Shown here in pieces: positions 34,544-42,731 of a DNA stretch of 64,000 nt; the stretch's first letter is position 1, and every line of letters begins with the position of its first letter. The stretch is taken from positions 1 to 64,000 of the forward strand of contig NZ_JAGGDJ010000017.1 of the NCBI RefSeq assembly GCF_017652985.1, in the 5' to 3' direction. The position numbers and the translations under genes were made by a program. This DNA is from Paenibacillus artemisiicola (lineage in GTDB: Bacteria; Bacillota; Bacilli; Paenibacillales; Paenibacillaceae). The notes under the pieces were generated by a model. It worked only from the letters and a program-made list of their open reading frames with translations. It made no database searches and was not told where the DNA came from.

Positions 34544-35323
34544 TTGCAGCCTCAACTCATCTTCTTTGATTTTGACGACACCCTCTACAGTCATAAGACC
34601 CAACGCGTATCAAGCAGTACGCGGGATGCCTTGATCGAACTGCAGGCACGCGGCCATACGATCGTAATTGCAACAGGCCGGGGACCTGCTTCGATGGCGT
34701 TTATCCAAGAGCAATTGGCTGTTCCGTGCGATACGGTGGTCTTCCTCAACGGTCAACTGATCTTTCGCCGGCGCCAGAAAATATTCGAACGTTTTATTAC
34801 GCTGCCATCCATGGACCGGATGATCGAAATCGCGAGGTCCTGCGGCATTGCTTACGGCGGGCATTATGCATACGGCGAGATCGTGGACCATGTAAACGAG
34901 CGGGTTGAAAAGGTCTGGCACGATTTCGGAAGCAAGCTTCCGCATGTGCGGAATCGTTTCGAGAGGAGCCATCCTTTATATCAAGCGCATCTCTATATCA
35001 CTCGGGAAGAGGCACGACATGTCCAGGACTTTTTAGACGACTATGTGATCCACTGGTCTCACGACTATTTAGTCAATCTGATTTCAAAAGAAGCCGGCAA
35101 ATCGCAGGCAGTTCGGTGGCTCTTGCAAGAGTCTGGCATCCCGACGGATCGCTCGTTTGCCTTCGGTGACGGATTTAACGATGTTGACATGCTGCTGGCA
35201 GTCGGTCACGGCGTCGCGATGGGGAATGCATCGGATGCGTTAAAGGAGGTGGCAGAGCTGATAACCGGATCGGCTGACGAAGATGGGATTCGACAGGCGT
35301 TAACCTCATACGGGCTTTTGTAA
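34544..35323 (+). CDS. Cof-type HAD-superfamily phosphatase
   Basis: A 259-residue HAD hydrolase of the Cof/type IIB group. Motif I is FFDFDDTLY with both aspartates, motif II IATGRGP, motif III Lys in LISKEAGKSQAV, and motif IV FGDGFNDVDML; the C2-type cap occupies ~85-185. Such enzymes dephosphorylate sugar phosphates, nucleotides or flavin phosphates in the cytoplasm. The TTG start at 34544 is 9 nt after AAAAAGGAG. It is the first gene downstream of two PhoP-box-like promoters and is followed closely by the cyclic phosphodiesterase and nucleotidase genes, fitting a phosphate-release role. Confidence 0.9.
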   Translation: MQPQLIFFDFDDTLYSHKTQRVSSSTRDALIELQARGHTIVIATGRGPASMAFIQEQLAVPCDTVVFLNGQLIFRRRQKIFERFITLPSMDRMIEIARSCGIAYGGHYAYGEIVDHVNERVEKVWHDFGSKLPHVRNRFERSHPLYQAHLYITREEARHVQDFLDDYVIHWSHDYLVNLISKEAGKSQAVRWLLQESGIPTDRSFAFGDGFNDVDMLLAVGHGVAMGNASDALKEVAELITGSADEDGIRQALTSYGLL

Positions 35324-35385
35324 TCTCGATTCACTATGGAGCGATTAGCTTCCTAATTACCGGAACCGGATTGGAATGATTAGAC

Positions 35386-35913
35386 ATGGAATTGTTCGTT
35401 GGACTCGATTTTCCGGCGGCTGTCTCGCAAGAGTTGAAACGCGTTCAACGCGCGCTGCGCGTTTTCGACCCGTCAGGCGCTTACGAACCGAAAGAAAACT
35501 TTCATTTGACGTTGCATTATATCGGGGACGTTGCTAGTCCAGACGCACTGACCGAACGATTGCTTAAGGTCAACCGCAAACCGTTTGAATTGACGCTTCA
35601 TGAGCTTGGCATGTTCGATATTGTCGGCGGTAACGTGGTGTGGGTCAATGTCAGAGCGGAACCTCGTTTGCATGACCTGCATCAGCGCATAAGCGGCATT
35701 TTAGCGGAGCTGAGCACCGGCAAGAAGCAATATTCGTTCGATCCTCACATCTCGATTGCCTATGAATGCCGTGCAAACATCTCGGATGTCTTTTCATCCT
35801 GTACGGTTGCGGCGGTAACTTTTGCAGTGTCGCGCTTTTATCTATATGAAGTGAGTGACTTGCCTGAAGGCATGCGTTTCCGTAAGTTAAACGATTTCGA
35901 ACTGAAGGGCTGA
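35386..35913 (+). CDS. thpR: RNA 2',3'-cyclic phosphodiesterase, 2H family
   Basis: A 175-residue 2H-superfamily enzyme with both catalytic His-x-Thr/Ser motifs: HLTLHY (~40) and HISIAY (~121), spaced as in ThpR/LigT. It begins MELFVGLDFP, matching the typical RLFVAIDLP-like start. Members hydrolyse 2',3'-cyclic phosphates to 2'-phosphates in vitro. It lies 9 bp before the 5'-nucleotidase gene, so it may act on cyclic nucleotides released from RNA that the neighbour then dephosphorylates (inference). Confidence 0.9.
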   Translation: MELFVGLDFPAAVSQELKRVQRALRVFDPSGAYEPKENFHLTLHYIGDVASPDALTERLLKVNRKPFELTLHELGMFDIVGGNVVWVNVRAEPRLHDLHQRISGILAELSTGKKQYSFDPHISIAYECRANISDVFSSCTVAAVTFAVSRFYLYEVSDLPEGMRFRKLNDFELKG

Positions 35914-35922
35914 GGCGTAAGC

Positions 35923-37437
35923 ATGGAGACTAAAACGATATCGATCATTGGCATCAACGATTTCCATGCCGAGATCTTCGAGACCGATTATACCCTAGGC
36001 TGCGCTAAATTGTGCGCGTTGGTGGAGCAGGAGAAAAGGGTTAATCCCCATACGATCGTCGTGTTCGGCGGCGATAATTTCAATGGAGATCCGGTATCGG
36101 AGGAGCTGGCAGGGGAACCCGTGATTGAACTGATGATGCGTCTGGGAGCAAAGGTATCCGCCGTAGGCAACCATGAGTTCGAGTATGGCGTAGAGAAGCT
36201 TCTCGATTGGTCGAGGCAAGGCGAGTTTACGTTCGCTGCGGCCAATGTCGTTGACAGAAAAACAGGAGAAATTGCGGCCGGATTCCAACCGTACGTCATG
36301 GAAGAGATCGCGGGCATCAAGATCGCGTTCATCGGGTTGTCCGCATCGGAGCAGCTGGACCGTCCCGGCCTTTCCATCCATACCCGCGCTCTGGCGATTG
36401 TGGAAGGCGCCCGCGAAGCCCGGAAATGGGTCGATTATCTAAATCGCGGCTTGGATCCGAAGGGCAGACCGGATGCTATCCTCGCGCTGACGCATTATGG
36501 ATTGAAATATACCGCGGACCGTTCCGCTCTTACAGGCGAGGAAGCGATCGCGTTATGCACGCAGGTTCCCGAGCTGTCCGGGTTATTTACCGCGCACTGG
36601 CACCAATTCATCCGTTCGGAGGTCCGGCAGGTGCCCGTGGTGCAAGGGGGCAGCAATAGCAGAGGGTTTGCCAAGCTGACGATCGAGTTCTCGCCGGACA
36701 AAGAAGTGCTGCGCGTGACGCCCGATTATCTGGATGCCAGCGGCTTCGTCAGCCAAATTCCGCCGAACGAGGAGATGCAATGCAAGCTGAACGAATACAA
36801 GCGGCGGACAAGGGACAAGCTTGGGGTCGTGCTCGGCCGTTTGGAGGACGAGGTTGTGCATAAATCCCCCTTGACGGCGGAGGTGGATATGGAAGGAACG
36901 CCGCTAACGAAGGTGGTGACGGATGTGATGCGCGCTGCGACAGACAGCGATATTGCGCTCCTTTATTCGGGCCGCATGGGGCAAGGCCTTCCATCGGGAG
37001 CAGTAACCGTGTATCAAGTTCGCAAGCTGTTTTACTTTAATGACGAATTGATCACGTTGAGGCTTAAAGGTTCGGATCTGATTCGCAATATCGAGAACGG
37101 CATCAGCACGCTGCGGGTCGAACGGGCTTCGCCCCTTGCCGTAAGCGGATTACGCATTGTAGCCGACTACGCCAAGCCTCACGGGGCGAGAATCGAATCC
37201 ATCGTTTTCGAGAACGGGCAGCTCATTGACCCCGATCGCTATTACAAGATCGTCATCGACGCATGGTTGGCTTCCGACGAAATGGGCTATGAGTTCTCTT
37301 CGGGCATCGAACGAAGGCATACGGGCGTATTCCTGCGAGATCGCCTGATTCAAGAGATTAGCGACCGGAAAGTGCTTAAAGCCGAGTCTCCAACGTCGAT
37401 CAAAGTGAAAAACAAGCAGGGAGATGGACATGCTTAG
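35923..37437 (+). CDS. 5'-nucleotidase/UshA-family metallophosphoesterase, cytoplasmic
   Basis: A 504-residue protein with an N-terminal calcineurin-like domain (NDFHAEI ~11, VVFGGDNFNGD, GNHEFEYG ~83, LTHYG) and a C-terminal 5'-nucleotidase domain from ~300 (SALTAE-like KSPLTAEVDMEGTPL, ALLYSGRMGQGLPSG, YKIVIDAWLAS). The last metal-ligand motif reads FTAHWHQF rather than the usual GH(D/Q)H. There is no signal peptide, unlike most UshA/YfkN-type enzymes, so it should act in the cytoplasm. It is followed after an overlap by the Ugp-like permease, which suggests that it acts on imported phospho-compounds. Confidence 0.9.
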   Translation: METKTISIIGINDFHAEIFETDYTLGCAKLCALVEQEKRVNPHTIVVFGGDNFNGDPVSEELAGEPVIELMMRLGAKVSAVGNHEFEYGVEKLLDWSRQGEFTFAAANVVDRKTGEIAAGFQPYVMEEIAGIKIAFIGLSASEQLDRPGLSIHTRALAIVEGAREARKWVDYLNRGLDPKGRPDAILALTHYGLKYTADRSALTGEEAIALCTQVPELSGLFTAHWHQFIRSEVRQVPVVQGGSNSRGFAKLTIEFSPDKEVLRVTPDYLDASGFVSQIPPNEEMQCKLNEYKRRTRDKLGVVLGRLEDEVVHKSPLTAEVDMEGTPLTKVVTDVMRAATDSDIALLYSGRMGQGLPSGAVTVYQVRKLFYFNDELITLRLKGSDLIRNIENGISTLRVERASPLAVSGLRIVADYAKPHGARIESIVFENGQLIDPDRYYKIVIDAWLASDEMGYEFSSGIERRHTGVFLRDRLIQEISDRKVLKAESPTSIKVKNKQGDGHA

Positions 37438-38395
37438 ACCCAAGCGAAAGAGATTGAACGTGCGTTATGACCATTCGGCTTACCTGTATCTACTGCCGGC
37501 CTTTTTGCTGCTCGGGCTCTTTACGGTATACCCCATCATCCATACGTTCATCACCTCCTTTAAGCCGGACTACCGGTTTTTAACCGGGGAGCACAGAGGA
37601 TGGGGAATCCGTCAGTATCGCGAAGTCATGCAAGATTCTGTGTTCTGGCGAGCGCTTATGAACACCCTGTTCATCGCTTTCGTCTGCGTGCCTTGTTCAA
37701 TGATCGTCTCTTTATTGCTGGCGCTTGGTCTGAACGCCGTCAAGCGGGCGAAAGGATTGTTCGTCACGATCTACTACCTGCCTCAGGTAACCAATGTCAT
37801 TGCGGCGGGCATGGTTTTCACCTTTATCTTCAACACCCATTTCGGACTTATGAACTCCGTTCTCGGTTGGTTCGGAATCGAGCCGGTCGCCTGGATCAGC
37901 GGCGAAGGCATTCTAAGTTCACCGCATCGGTACAACGTCGCCTACATGCACAGCTTGTTCATCTTATTCGCGTATAGCGTATGGGACGGTTTGTCTCTGC
38001 ATATCCTTCTCTTTCTGGGCGGACTTCAGAATATCGACAGGTCCTACTACGAAGCCGCGAGCTTGGACGGTGTCAGCCGATGGACGATTATTCGCAAAAT
38101 CACGCTGCCGCTGTTATCGCCGACCTCTGTTTTTGTTTTCGTGACCTCCGTCATTTTTTCGTTCCGGGCGTATGCCAGCGTCATAGCCTTGTTCGGGGGT
38201 TCGTTCGGACCGCCGGGAGATAACTCCAAGATGATGATTACGCTTGTCGGTTATATTATGGATGCTTTGGGCAGCTACTTAACGCCCGGCGCGGTAAGCA
38301 GCGCAAGCGCCGCGGCGGTGATCCTGGTCCTGATGGTTATGATCGTCGTGTACCTGCAATTGAAATGGACGAAGGGAAAGGTGTTCTACCAGTGA
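37430..38395 (+). CDS. CUT1 ABC importer permease (UgpA/MalF-like)
   Basis: A 321-residue permease with six membrane segments and the EAA motif EAASLDGVSRWTIIRKITLPLL. It starts at 37430, 6 nt after AGGGAG, and overlaps the nucleotidase gene by 8 nt; the next permease overlaps it by 4 nt. It belongs to the carbohydrate-uptake-1 family, which includes the sn-glycerol-3-phosphate importer Ugp. Substrate not determined; the phosphoesterase neighbours and PhoP-like boxes favour a phosphorylated sugar, glycerophosphodiester or nucleotide (inference). Confidence 0.92.
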   Translation: MLRPKRKRLNVRYDHSAYLYLLPAFLLLGLFTVYPIIHTFITSFKPDYRFLTGEHRGWGIRQYREVMQDSVFWRALMNTLFIAFVCVPCSMIVSLLLALGLNAVKRAKGLFVTIYYLPQVTNVIAAGMVFTFIFNTHFGLMNSVLGWFGIEPVAWISGEGILSSPHRYNVAYMHSLFILFAYSVWDGLSLHILLFLGGLQNIDRSYYEAASLDGVSRWTIIRKITLPLLSPTSVFVFVTSVIFSFRAYASVIALFGGSFGPPGDNSKMMITLVGYIMDALGSYLTPGAVSSASAAAVILVLMVMIVVYLQLKWTKGKVFYQ

Positions 38396-39225
38396 AAGCT
38401 GCAGCAAAACTCAGTCAAGCGGCGCTGTATCTGTTTTTGGCTTTAGCGGCGGCAATGACGGTGGTACCGTATTATTGGATGATCAGCACATCCCTGAAAT
38501 CGGCAGCAGAGGTTGTTCGCGTACCTCCGACTTTGTTTCCGACAGAGCCGCGGTGGCACAACTATATCGATGCCATTGTTCAGGCACCGCTGCTTACGTA
38601 TGTACGCAATAACTTGATCGTGGGTATGGCGACGGTAACGACGAGTACCTTCGTATCCGTGTTGGCGGCATTCGCTTTCGCCCGGCTGCGTTTCCGCGCG
38701 AAGAACTTCCTTTTCTTCGTTGTTCTATCCATGATGATGATCCCGCAGGAAATGTTGATTATCACTAATTTCCAAACGATCGCGCACTGGGGATGGATGA
38801 ATACCTGGGAGGCCCTGATCGTGCCGTACTGCGTGAACCCGTTTAATATCTATCTGCTGAGGCAGACGTTCATGCAGGTTCCCGACGAGCTGTATCAAGC
38901 GGCGAAGGTCGATGGATTAACCAACTTTCGCTACTTGACGAGCATCGTGCTCCCGCTCTCCAAATCAGCCGTGGTGACGACCCTGATCCTATCGATGATC
39001 GTGATCTGGCATACCTTTGCCTGGCCGAATTTGGTCACGACCCAAGACAGCCTAAGGCTTGTTTCGAACGGGCTGCAGAACGCCTTCACCAGCAGCGTCG
39101 GCACGATTGCTTATGAATTACAGATGGCAGCGGCGGCAATTGTCACGCTTCCCTTGATCATCATGTTCCTCTTGCTGCGCAAGCAAGTGCTCTCAGGCAT
39201 GATCCGCGGGGGCATCAAAGGCTAG
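38392..39225 (+). CDS. CUT1 ABC importer permease (UgpE/MalG-like)
   Basis: A 277-residue second permease with six membrane segments and the EAA-type loop YQAAKVDGLTNFRYLTSIVLPL. GTG at 38392 is chosen because GGAAAGGTG lies ~8 nt upstream; an in-frame ATG at 38365 is inside the previous gene without a site. The C-terminus SGMIRGGIKG is typical of this family. It pairs with the preceding permease and the binding lipoprotein that follows. No ATPase gene is present in the cluster, so a shared MsmX/UgpC-like ATPase is probably used. Confidence 0.92.
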   Translation: MKAAAKLSQAALYLFLALAAAMTVVPYYWMISTSLKSAAEVVRVPPTLFPTEPRWHNYIDAIVQAPLLTYVRNNLIVGMATVTTSTFVSVLAAFAFARLRFRAKNFLFFVVLSMMMIPQEMLIITNFQTIAHWGWMNTWEALIVPYCVNPFNIYLLRQTFMQVPDELYQAAKVDGLTNFRYLTSIVLPLSKSAVVTTLILSMIVIWHTFAWPNLVTTQDSLRLVSNGLQNAFTSSVGTIAYELQMAAAAIVTLPLIIMFLLLRKQVLSGMIRGGIKG

Positions 39226-39254
39226 CGGGCGGTTTCGAACATTTATATCCCGGC

Positions 39255-39278
39255 GAGGTTCATCGAACCTGCCTTTAT
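39255..39278 (+). other. Stem-loop between the permease and binding-protein genes
   Basis: AGGTTC-ATC-GAACCT forms a short hairpin without a T run. Such hairpins often tune mRNA decay so that binding protein is made in excess. Confidence 0.4.
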
Positions 39279-39312
39279 AGCAAACACAACGTTAAGGGAG
39301 AGAATACCGAAC

Positions 39313-40725
39313 ATGAAAAAAGCGATCTTATCCGTCCCTATTGCCTTATCCTTAATCACGTTGGCCGCTTGCGGCCATAATCAAACGTCCGAAAGCGGGA
39401 ACGCCGGCAAACCAGCCGCTTCGTCCGCCGGTTCATCGGCCTCTCAGGGCGCTCTGGAAGCCGCCGTTGAGCACCTATTGAACGACAAAAAGGAGGTTCG
39501 TATTTCATTCTGGACGGGGACCGGGGCCGCGAACTACCCGACGCTTCAAAAGATGGTCGATGCCTTCCAAGATCGCTATCCGAATATCAAGGTAGACCTA
39601 TCCAATCAGGGGGCAATCGGCGATTTAACGGACAAGTTGACGCAGAATATCGTCTCGAAATCGACACCGACGTTGTCCAATATCGACGCTGCGACGTTTC
39701 CCGAATACATCAGTAGTCAAGCGATCGTGGACTTGATGCCGTACTACCAAAATAAAGAGATTGGAATGACGGCCGGCAACAGCGGTCCTTTCCGGTATTA
39801 TCTGGATGAGGTGAAGAGCTTTGGTCCGGAAGGCACGATGTTTGGATTTCCAACCAATAAAAAAACGTCCGATGTGCTGATATACAACAAATCGTACTTC
39901 GACAGCAAAGGCTGGCAGCCGCCAAAAACGTGGGACGAGGTCGCGAGCTACGCGAAATCGATCAAAGAAGAAACGGGCAAACCGGGCTTCAGCTTCGACA
40001 ATTCGTATGGGGACGCTCCTTTCAAGCTGCTCTCCGAGCAATGGGGCAGTCCTTACATTAACGCTGACGGAACGATTGCTATCGACAACGAGGCCAGCAA
40101 GGCCGCGCTGAACTTCTATAAGGGAAATATGGACTCCGGCTATTTTACGATGCCCGAGCTGCTGCCCAGCACGGAAGGCAAAACGTTTACCAGTACCGCA
40201 TTCGTAAAGGAAGAGACGTATATGTTCATCGGAGCGGCAGCAGGGGTGCAGTTTGCGGTACCCAAGCCGGAAGCGGGCCAGAAAAGTTTTGAAGTGGGCG
40301 TCGCGCCTTTGCCGCAGAAGGATCCCGGCCATCCTGTGAGTTTCTCCAAGGGGGAAGACTACGTCATCTTCGCTAATGCCACGGAAGATGAACGCGCCGC
40401 CGCATGGCTGCTCATCTCATTCTTGACGGATGCGAAGCAAAACGCAGATTGGCTTATCCAGACGGGGAACCTGCCCATCGGCCAAGCGATGCTGGACGAC
40501 ACAACCTATAAGCAATTTCTGTCGGCAAAACCGAGCGACGGTTCAACGTATTATCGGGCTGCGGCGGTCAACGCGGTTCTTGCGTCGGGGGATTTGGCTT
40601 TTAATAAAGTCATTCCGAAGTCGAGCCAACTGGCCCAAGCGGTCGGGGATATGTGGGAAGCCATCATGATCGGCGGCGGAGACGTTGATCAGCAGCTCCA
40701 AGCTGCGGCCGACAAGGTGAAGTAG
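39313..40725 (+). CDS. Extracellular solute-binding lipoprotein (family 1, UgpB-like)
   Basis: A 470-residue lipoprotein with lipobox LAAC (signal residues 1-~20), a Ser/Ala/Gly linker, then a family-1 binding protein fold: EVRISFWTGTGAANYPTLQKMVDAF, VLIYNKSYFDSKGWQPPKTWDEV, and SFSKGEDYVIFANATEDERAAAWLLISFL. This is the recognition subunit of the CUT1 importer encoded just upstream. AAGGGAG precedes the ATG. Closest in pattern to glycerol-3-phosphate/sugar binding proteins; the actual ligand is unknown. Confidence 0.92.
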   Translation: MKKAILSVPIALSLITLAACGHNQTSESGNAGKPAASSAGSSASQGALEAAVEHLLNDKKEVRISFWTGTGAANYPTLQKMVDAFQDRYPNIKVDLSNQGAIGDLTDKLTQNIVSKSTPTLSNIDAATFPEYISSQAIVDLMPYYQNKEIGMTAGNSGPFRYYLDEVKSFGPEGTMFGFPTNKKTSDVLIYNKSYFDSKGWQPPKTWDEVASYAKSIKEETGKPGFSFDNSYGDAPFKLLSEQWGSPYINADGTIAIDNEASKAALNFYKGNMDSGYFTMPELLPSTEGKTFTSTAFVKEETYMFIGAAAGVQFAVPKPEAGQKSFEVGVAPLPQKDPGHPVSFSKGEDYVIFANATEDERAAAWLLISFLTDAKQNADWLIQTGNLPIGQAMLDDTTYKQFLSAKPSDGSTYYRAAAVNAVLASGDLAFNKVIPKSSQLAQAVGDMWEAIMIGGGDVDQQLQAAADKVK

Positions 40726-40813
40726 CCTTACCTTATCTCATTACCCCCGGAATTCGAAAGCAATTACCGGCTGTTCCGTTGGTTAGGAGCTAGTCCGGTA
40801 ATGGGGCAAATAG

Positions 40814-40859
40814 AGGCGAAATGGCGGTGTTGGCGTCATTCTGTGTCGCCATTTCGCCT
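40814..40859 (+). other. Intercistronic hairpin before the second nucleotidase
   Basis: AGGCGAAATGGCG (40814-40826) pairs perfectly with CGCCATTTCGCCT (40847-40859). There is no T run, so it is probably an mRNA-stability or partial attenuation element, not a terminator. Confidence 0.55.
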
Positions 40860-40898
40860 GTATGCACATCCAAATGCATTGCGCTGGGAGAGGACGAG

Positions 40899-42494
40899 AT
40901 GGAAGACCATGAGTGTGAAGTCATACTGCTTGAAACGAGCGATCTTCACGGCGTAGTTTTGCCAAGAAGTTATGCGGATGGAAGCGAGATCGGATATGGC
41001 CTCGCCCGCATTGCCGCGATCGTGCGGGAAATTCGGCGGAATGATCCGTATACGCTGTTAATCGATAATGGAGACTGCCTTCAGGGCACTCCGATGACGT
41101 ATTATCATGCAAAGGTCGACAACACGGCTCCCAATCCGGTTATTGCCTGCATGAACGCTCTCGGATACGACGCAGCCGTACTTGGCAATCATGAATTTAA
41201 CTATGGCCTGCCGTATTTGCGAAGCGCCGTCGGGGCGTCGGAATTTCCTTGGCTTTCGGCCAATACGATCGATGCCGAAACCGGAGCCCCGCTGTTCGGA
41301 AAACCCTATATGATCCGCGAGCTGCCGAACGGCTTGCGAATCGGGGTGTTAGGCTTAACCACGGCTCATATACCGAATTGGGAGCAGCCGCAGCATATTG
41401 AAGGCGTTCGGTTCGGGGACGTCGCGGAGGCTGCGCGGCAATGGGTGAACCGCTTAAGGCAGGAAGAGCGGGTTGAAGTAGTGATTTTGTCTTACCACGG
41501 CGGCTTAGAACGCGACCCGATAACGGGAGATCCGACGGAGCCGCTTACCGGCGAGAACGTCGGGTACAAAATTTGCGAGCAGGTCGGCGGTATCGACGTA
41601 CTGCTGACGGGACATCAGCACCGCGCGATTGCCGATTGTGCGATCAATGGCGTTTGCGTCGTTCAGCCTGCGAACGAAGGCCGCTTTTTAGCGAAAGTAA
41701 CGCTGCAGCTTGCCAAGGGAGAGGGCGGCTGGTCCGTAAAGGGCAGTCGGTCGGAGTTGATCTCCGCAGTGAACTTCCGCCCCGACGAAGCGATTATGCG
41801 ATGCGTCGAAGAGGTTGAAGCTGCGACGCAAGCATGGCTGGATCAGCCGGTCGGTCTCGTCGAAGGGGACATGACGCTAACATCGCATGCGGACGCCCGG
41901 CTGCGCGAACACCCGTTAATCGAATTCATTCATCGCGTGCAAATGGAAGTTTCCGGAGCGGACATTTCCGCCACCGCTTTATTCGACGACCAATCCAAGG
42001 GATTTAGCCAATGCGTCACCATGCGCGATATCCTTTCGCATTACGTTTACCCCAATACATTGAAGGTGCTTCGTATTTCGGGGGGCGATCTACGAGCAGC
42101 ATTGGAAAAGTCCGCGGAATACTTTGCGCTTGATGCCGGAGGCGAAATTGTCGTAAACCCATCCTTCCTGACGCCGAAACCGCAGCATTACAATTACGAC
42201 ATGTGGGAAGGCATTCATTATACGCTGGATATTTCACAGCCGGCCGGCAGGCGGGTGACGAAGCTGGAGCGCAATGGTCAATCCGTTGACGAAGACGAAC
42301 GATTCGAGGTGGTCATGAATAATTACCGGGCCGGAGGCGGCGGTAATTTTACAATGTTTCGGCATAAGCCCGTCGTGAAGGATATACCGACCGATATGAT
42401 AGAACTATTAGCTGATTATATCCGGAATGGCGGACGTCTCGTGGCGATGGCAAACCGAAATTGGAGCATTATTAACGGAGAGCGCCATAAATAA
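40899..42494 (+). CDS. 5'-nucleotidase/UshA-family metallophosphoesterase, second copy
   Basis: A 531-residue protein with complete metal-binding motifs: LETSDLHG (~13), IDNGDCLQG, GNHEFNYG (~96), LSYHGG and TGHQHR (~237), then a C-terminal 5'-nucleotidase domain with RISGGDLRAALEKSAEYF and NNYRAGGGGNFTMF. It resembles the 2',3'-cyclic-nucleotide 2'-phosphodiesterase/3'-nucleotidase branch (CpdB/YfkN-like). No signal peptide is present from the ATG at 40899, which follows GGGAGAGGA; the longer frame from 40821 falls inside the hairpin. It closes the importer cluster, mirroring the first nucleotidase at the other end. Confidence 0.9.
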   Translation: MEDHECEVILLETSDLHGVVLPRSYADGSEIGYGLARIAAIVREIRRNDPYTLLIDNGDCLQGTPMTYYHAKVDNTAPNPVIACMNALGYDAAVLGNHEFNYGLPYLRSAVGASEFPWLSANTIDAETGAPLFGKPYMIRELPNGLRIGVLGLTTAHIPNWEQPQHIEGVRFGDVAEAARQWVNRLRQEERVEVVILSYHGGLERDPITGDPTEPLTGENVGYKICEQVGGIDVLLTGHQHRAIADCAINGVCVVQPANEGRFLAKVTLQLAKGEGGWSVKGSRSELISAVNFRPDEAIMRCVEEVEAATQAWLDQPVGLVEGDMTLTSHADARLREHPLIEFIHRVQMEVSGADISATALFDDQSKGFSQCVTMRDILSHYVYPNTLKVLRISGGDLRAALEKSAEYFALDAGGEIVVNPSFLTPKPQHYNYDMWEGIHYTLDISQPAGRRVTKLERNGQSVDEDERFEVVMNNYRAGGGGNFTMFRHKPVVKDIPTDMIELLADYIRNGGRLVAMANRNWSIINGERHK

Positions 42495-42591
42495 GATTAC
42501 GATCGGAAGGACAATCATCATTTCCCGCAAAGGCCGCGAAAATCGCGGTCTTTGCGTTCGTGTGCTATCCGGCGAAATACTCATAAGAAAA

Positions 42592-42619
42592 TTTACAAAT
42601 TCGAATAAAAATTTTAACA
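42592..42619 (+). promoter_or_regulatory. Weak PhoP-box-like pair before the SLH gene
   Basis: TTTACA (42592) and TTAACA (42614) lie exactly 22 bp (two 11-bp periods) apart in AT-rich DNA; the hexamer between them is poor. A -10 candidate TAAAAT is at 42662, rather far away. Confidence 0.3.
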
Positions 42620-42731
42620 ATAGAAGAGATCTCCTCTCGAATTTAGTTAATCGTTCATAGATAAAATGAATTGTTCATTTAAGGATGATTGTTGAATGCA
42701 ATCATTTATTTGAAATAAGAGGAGAGTCAAC

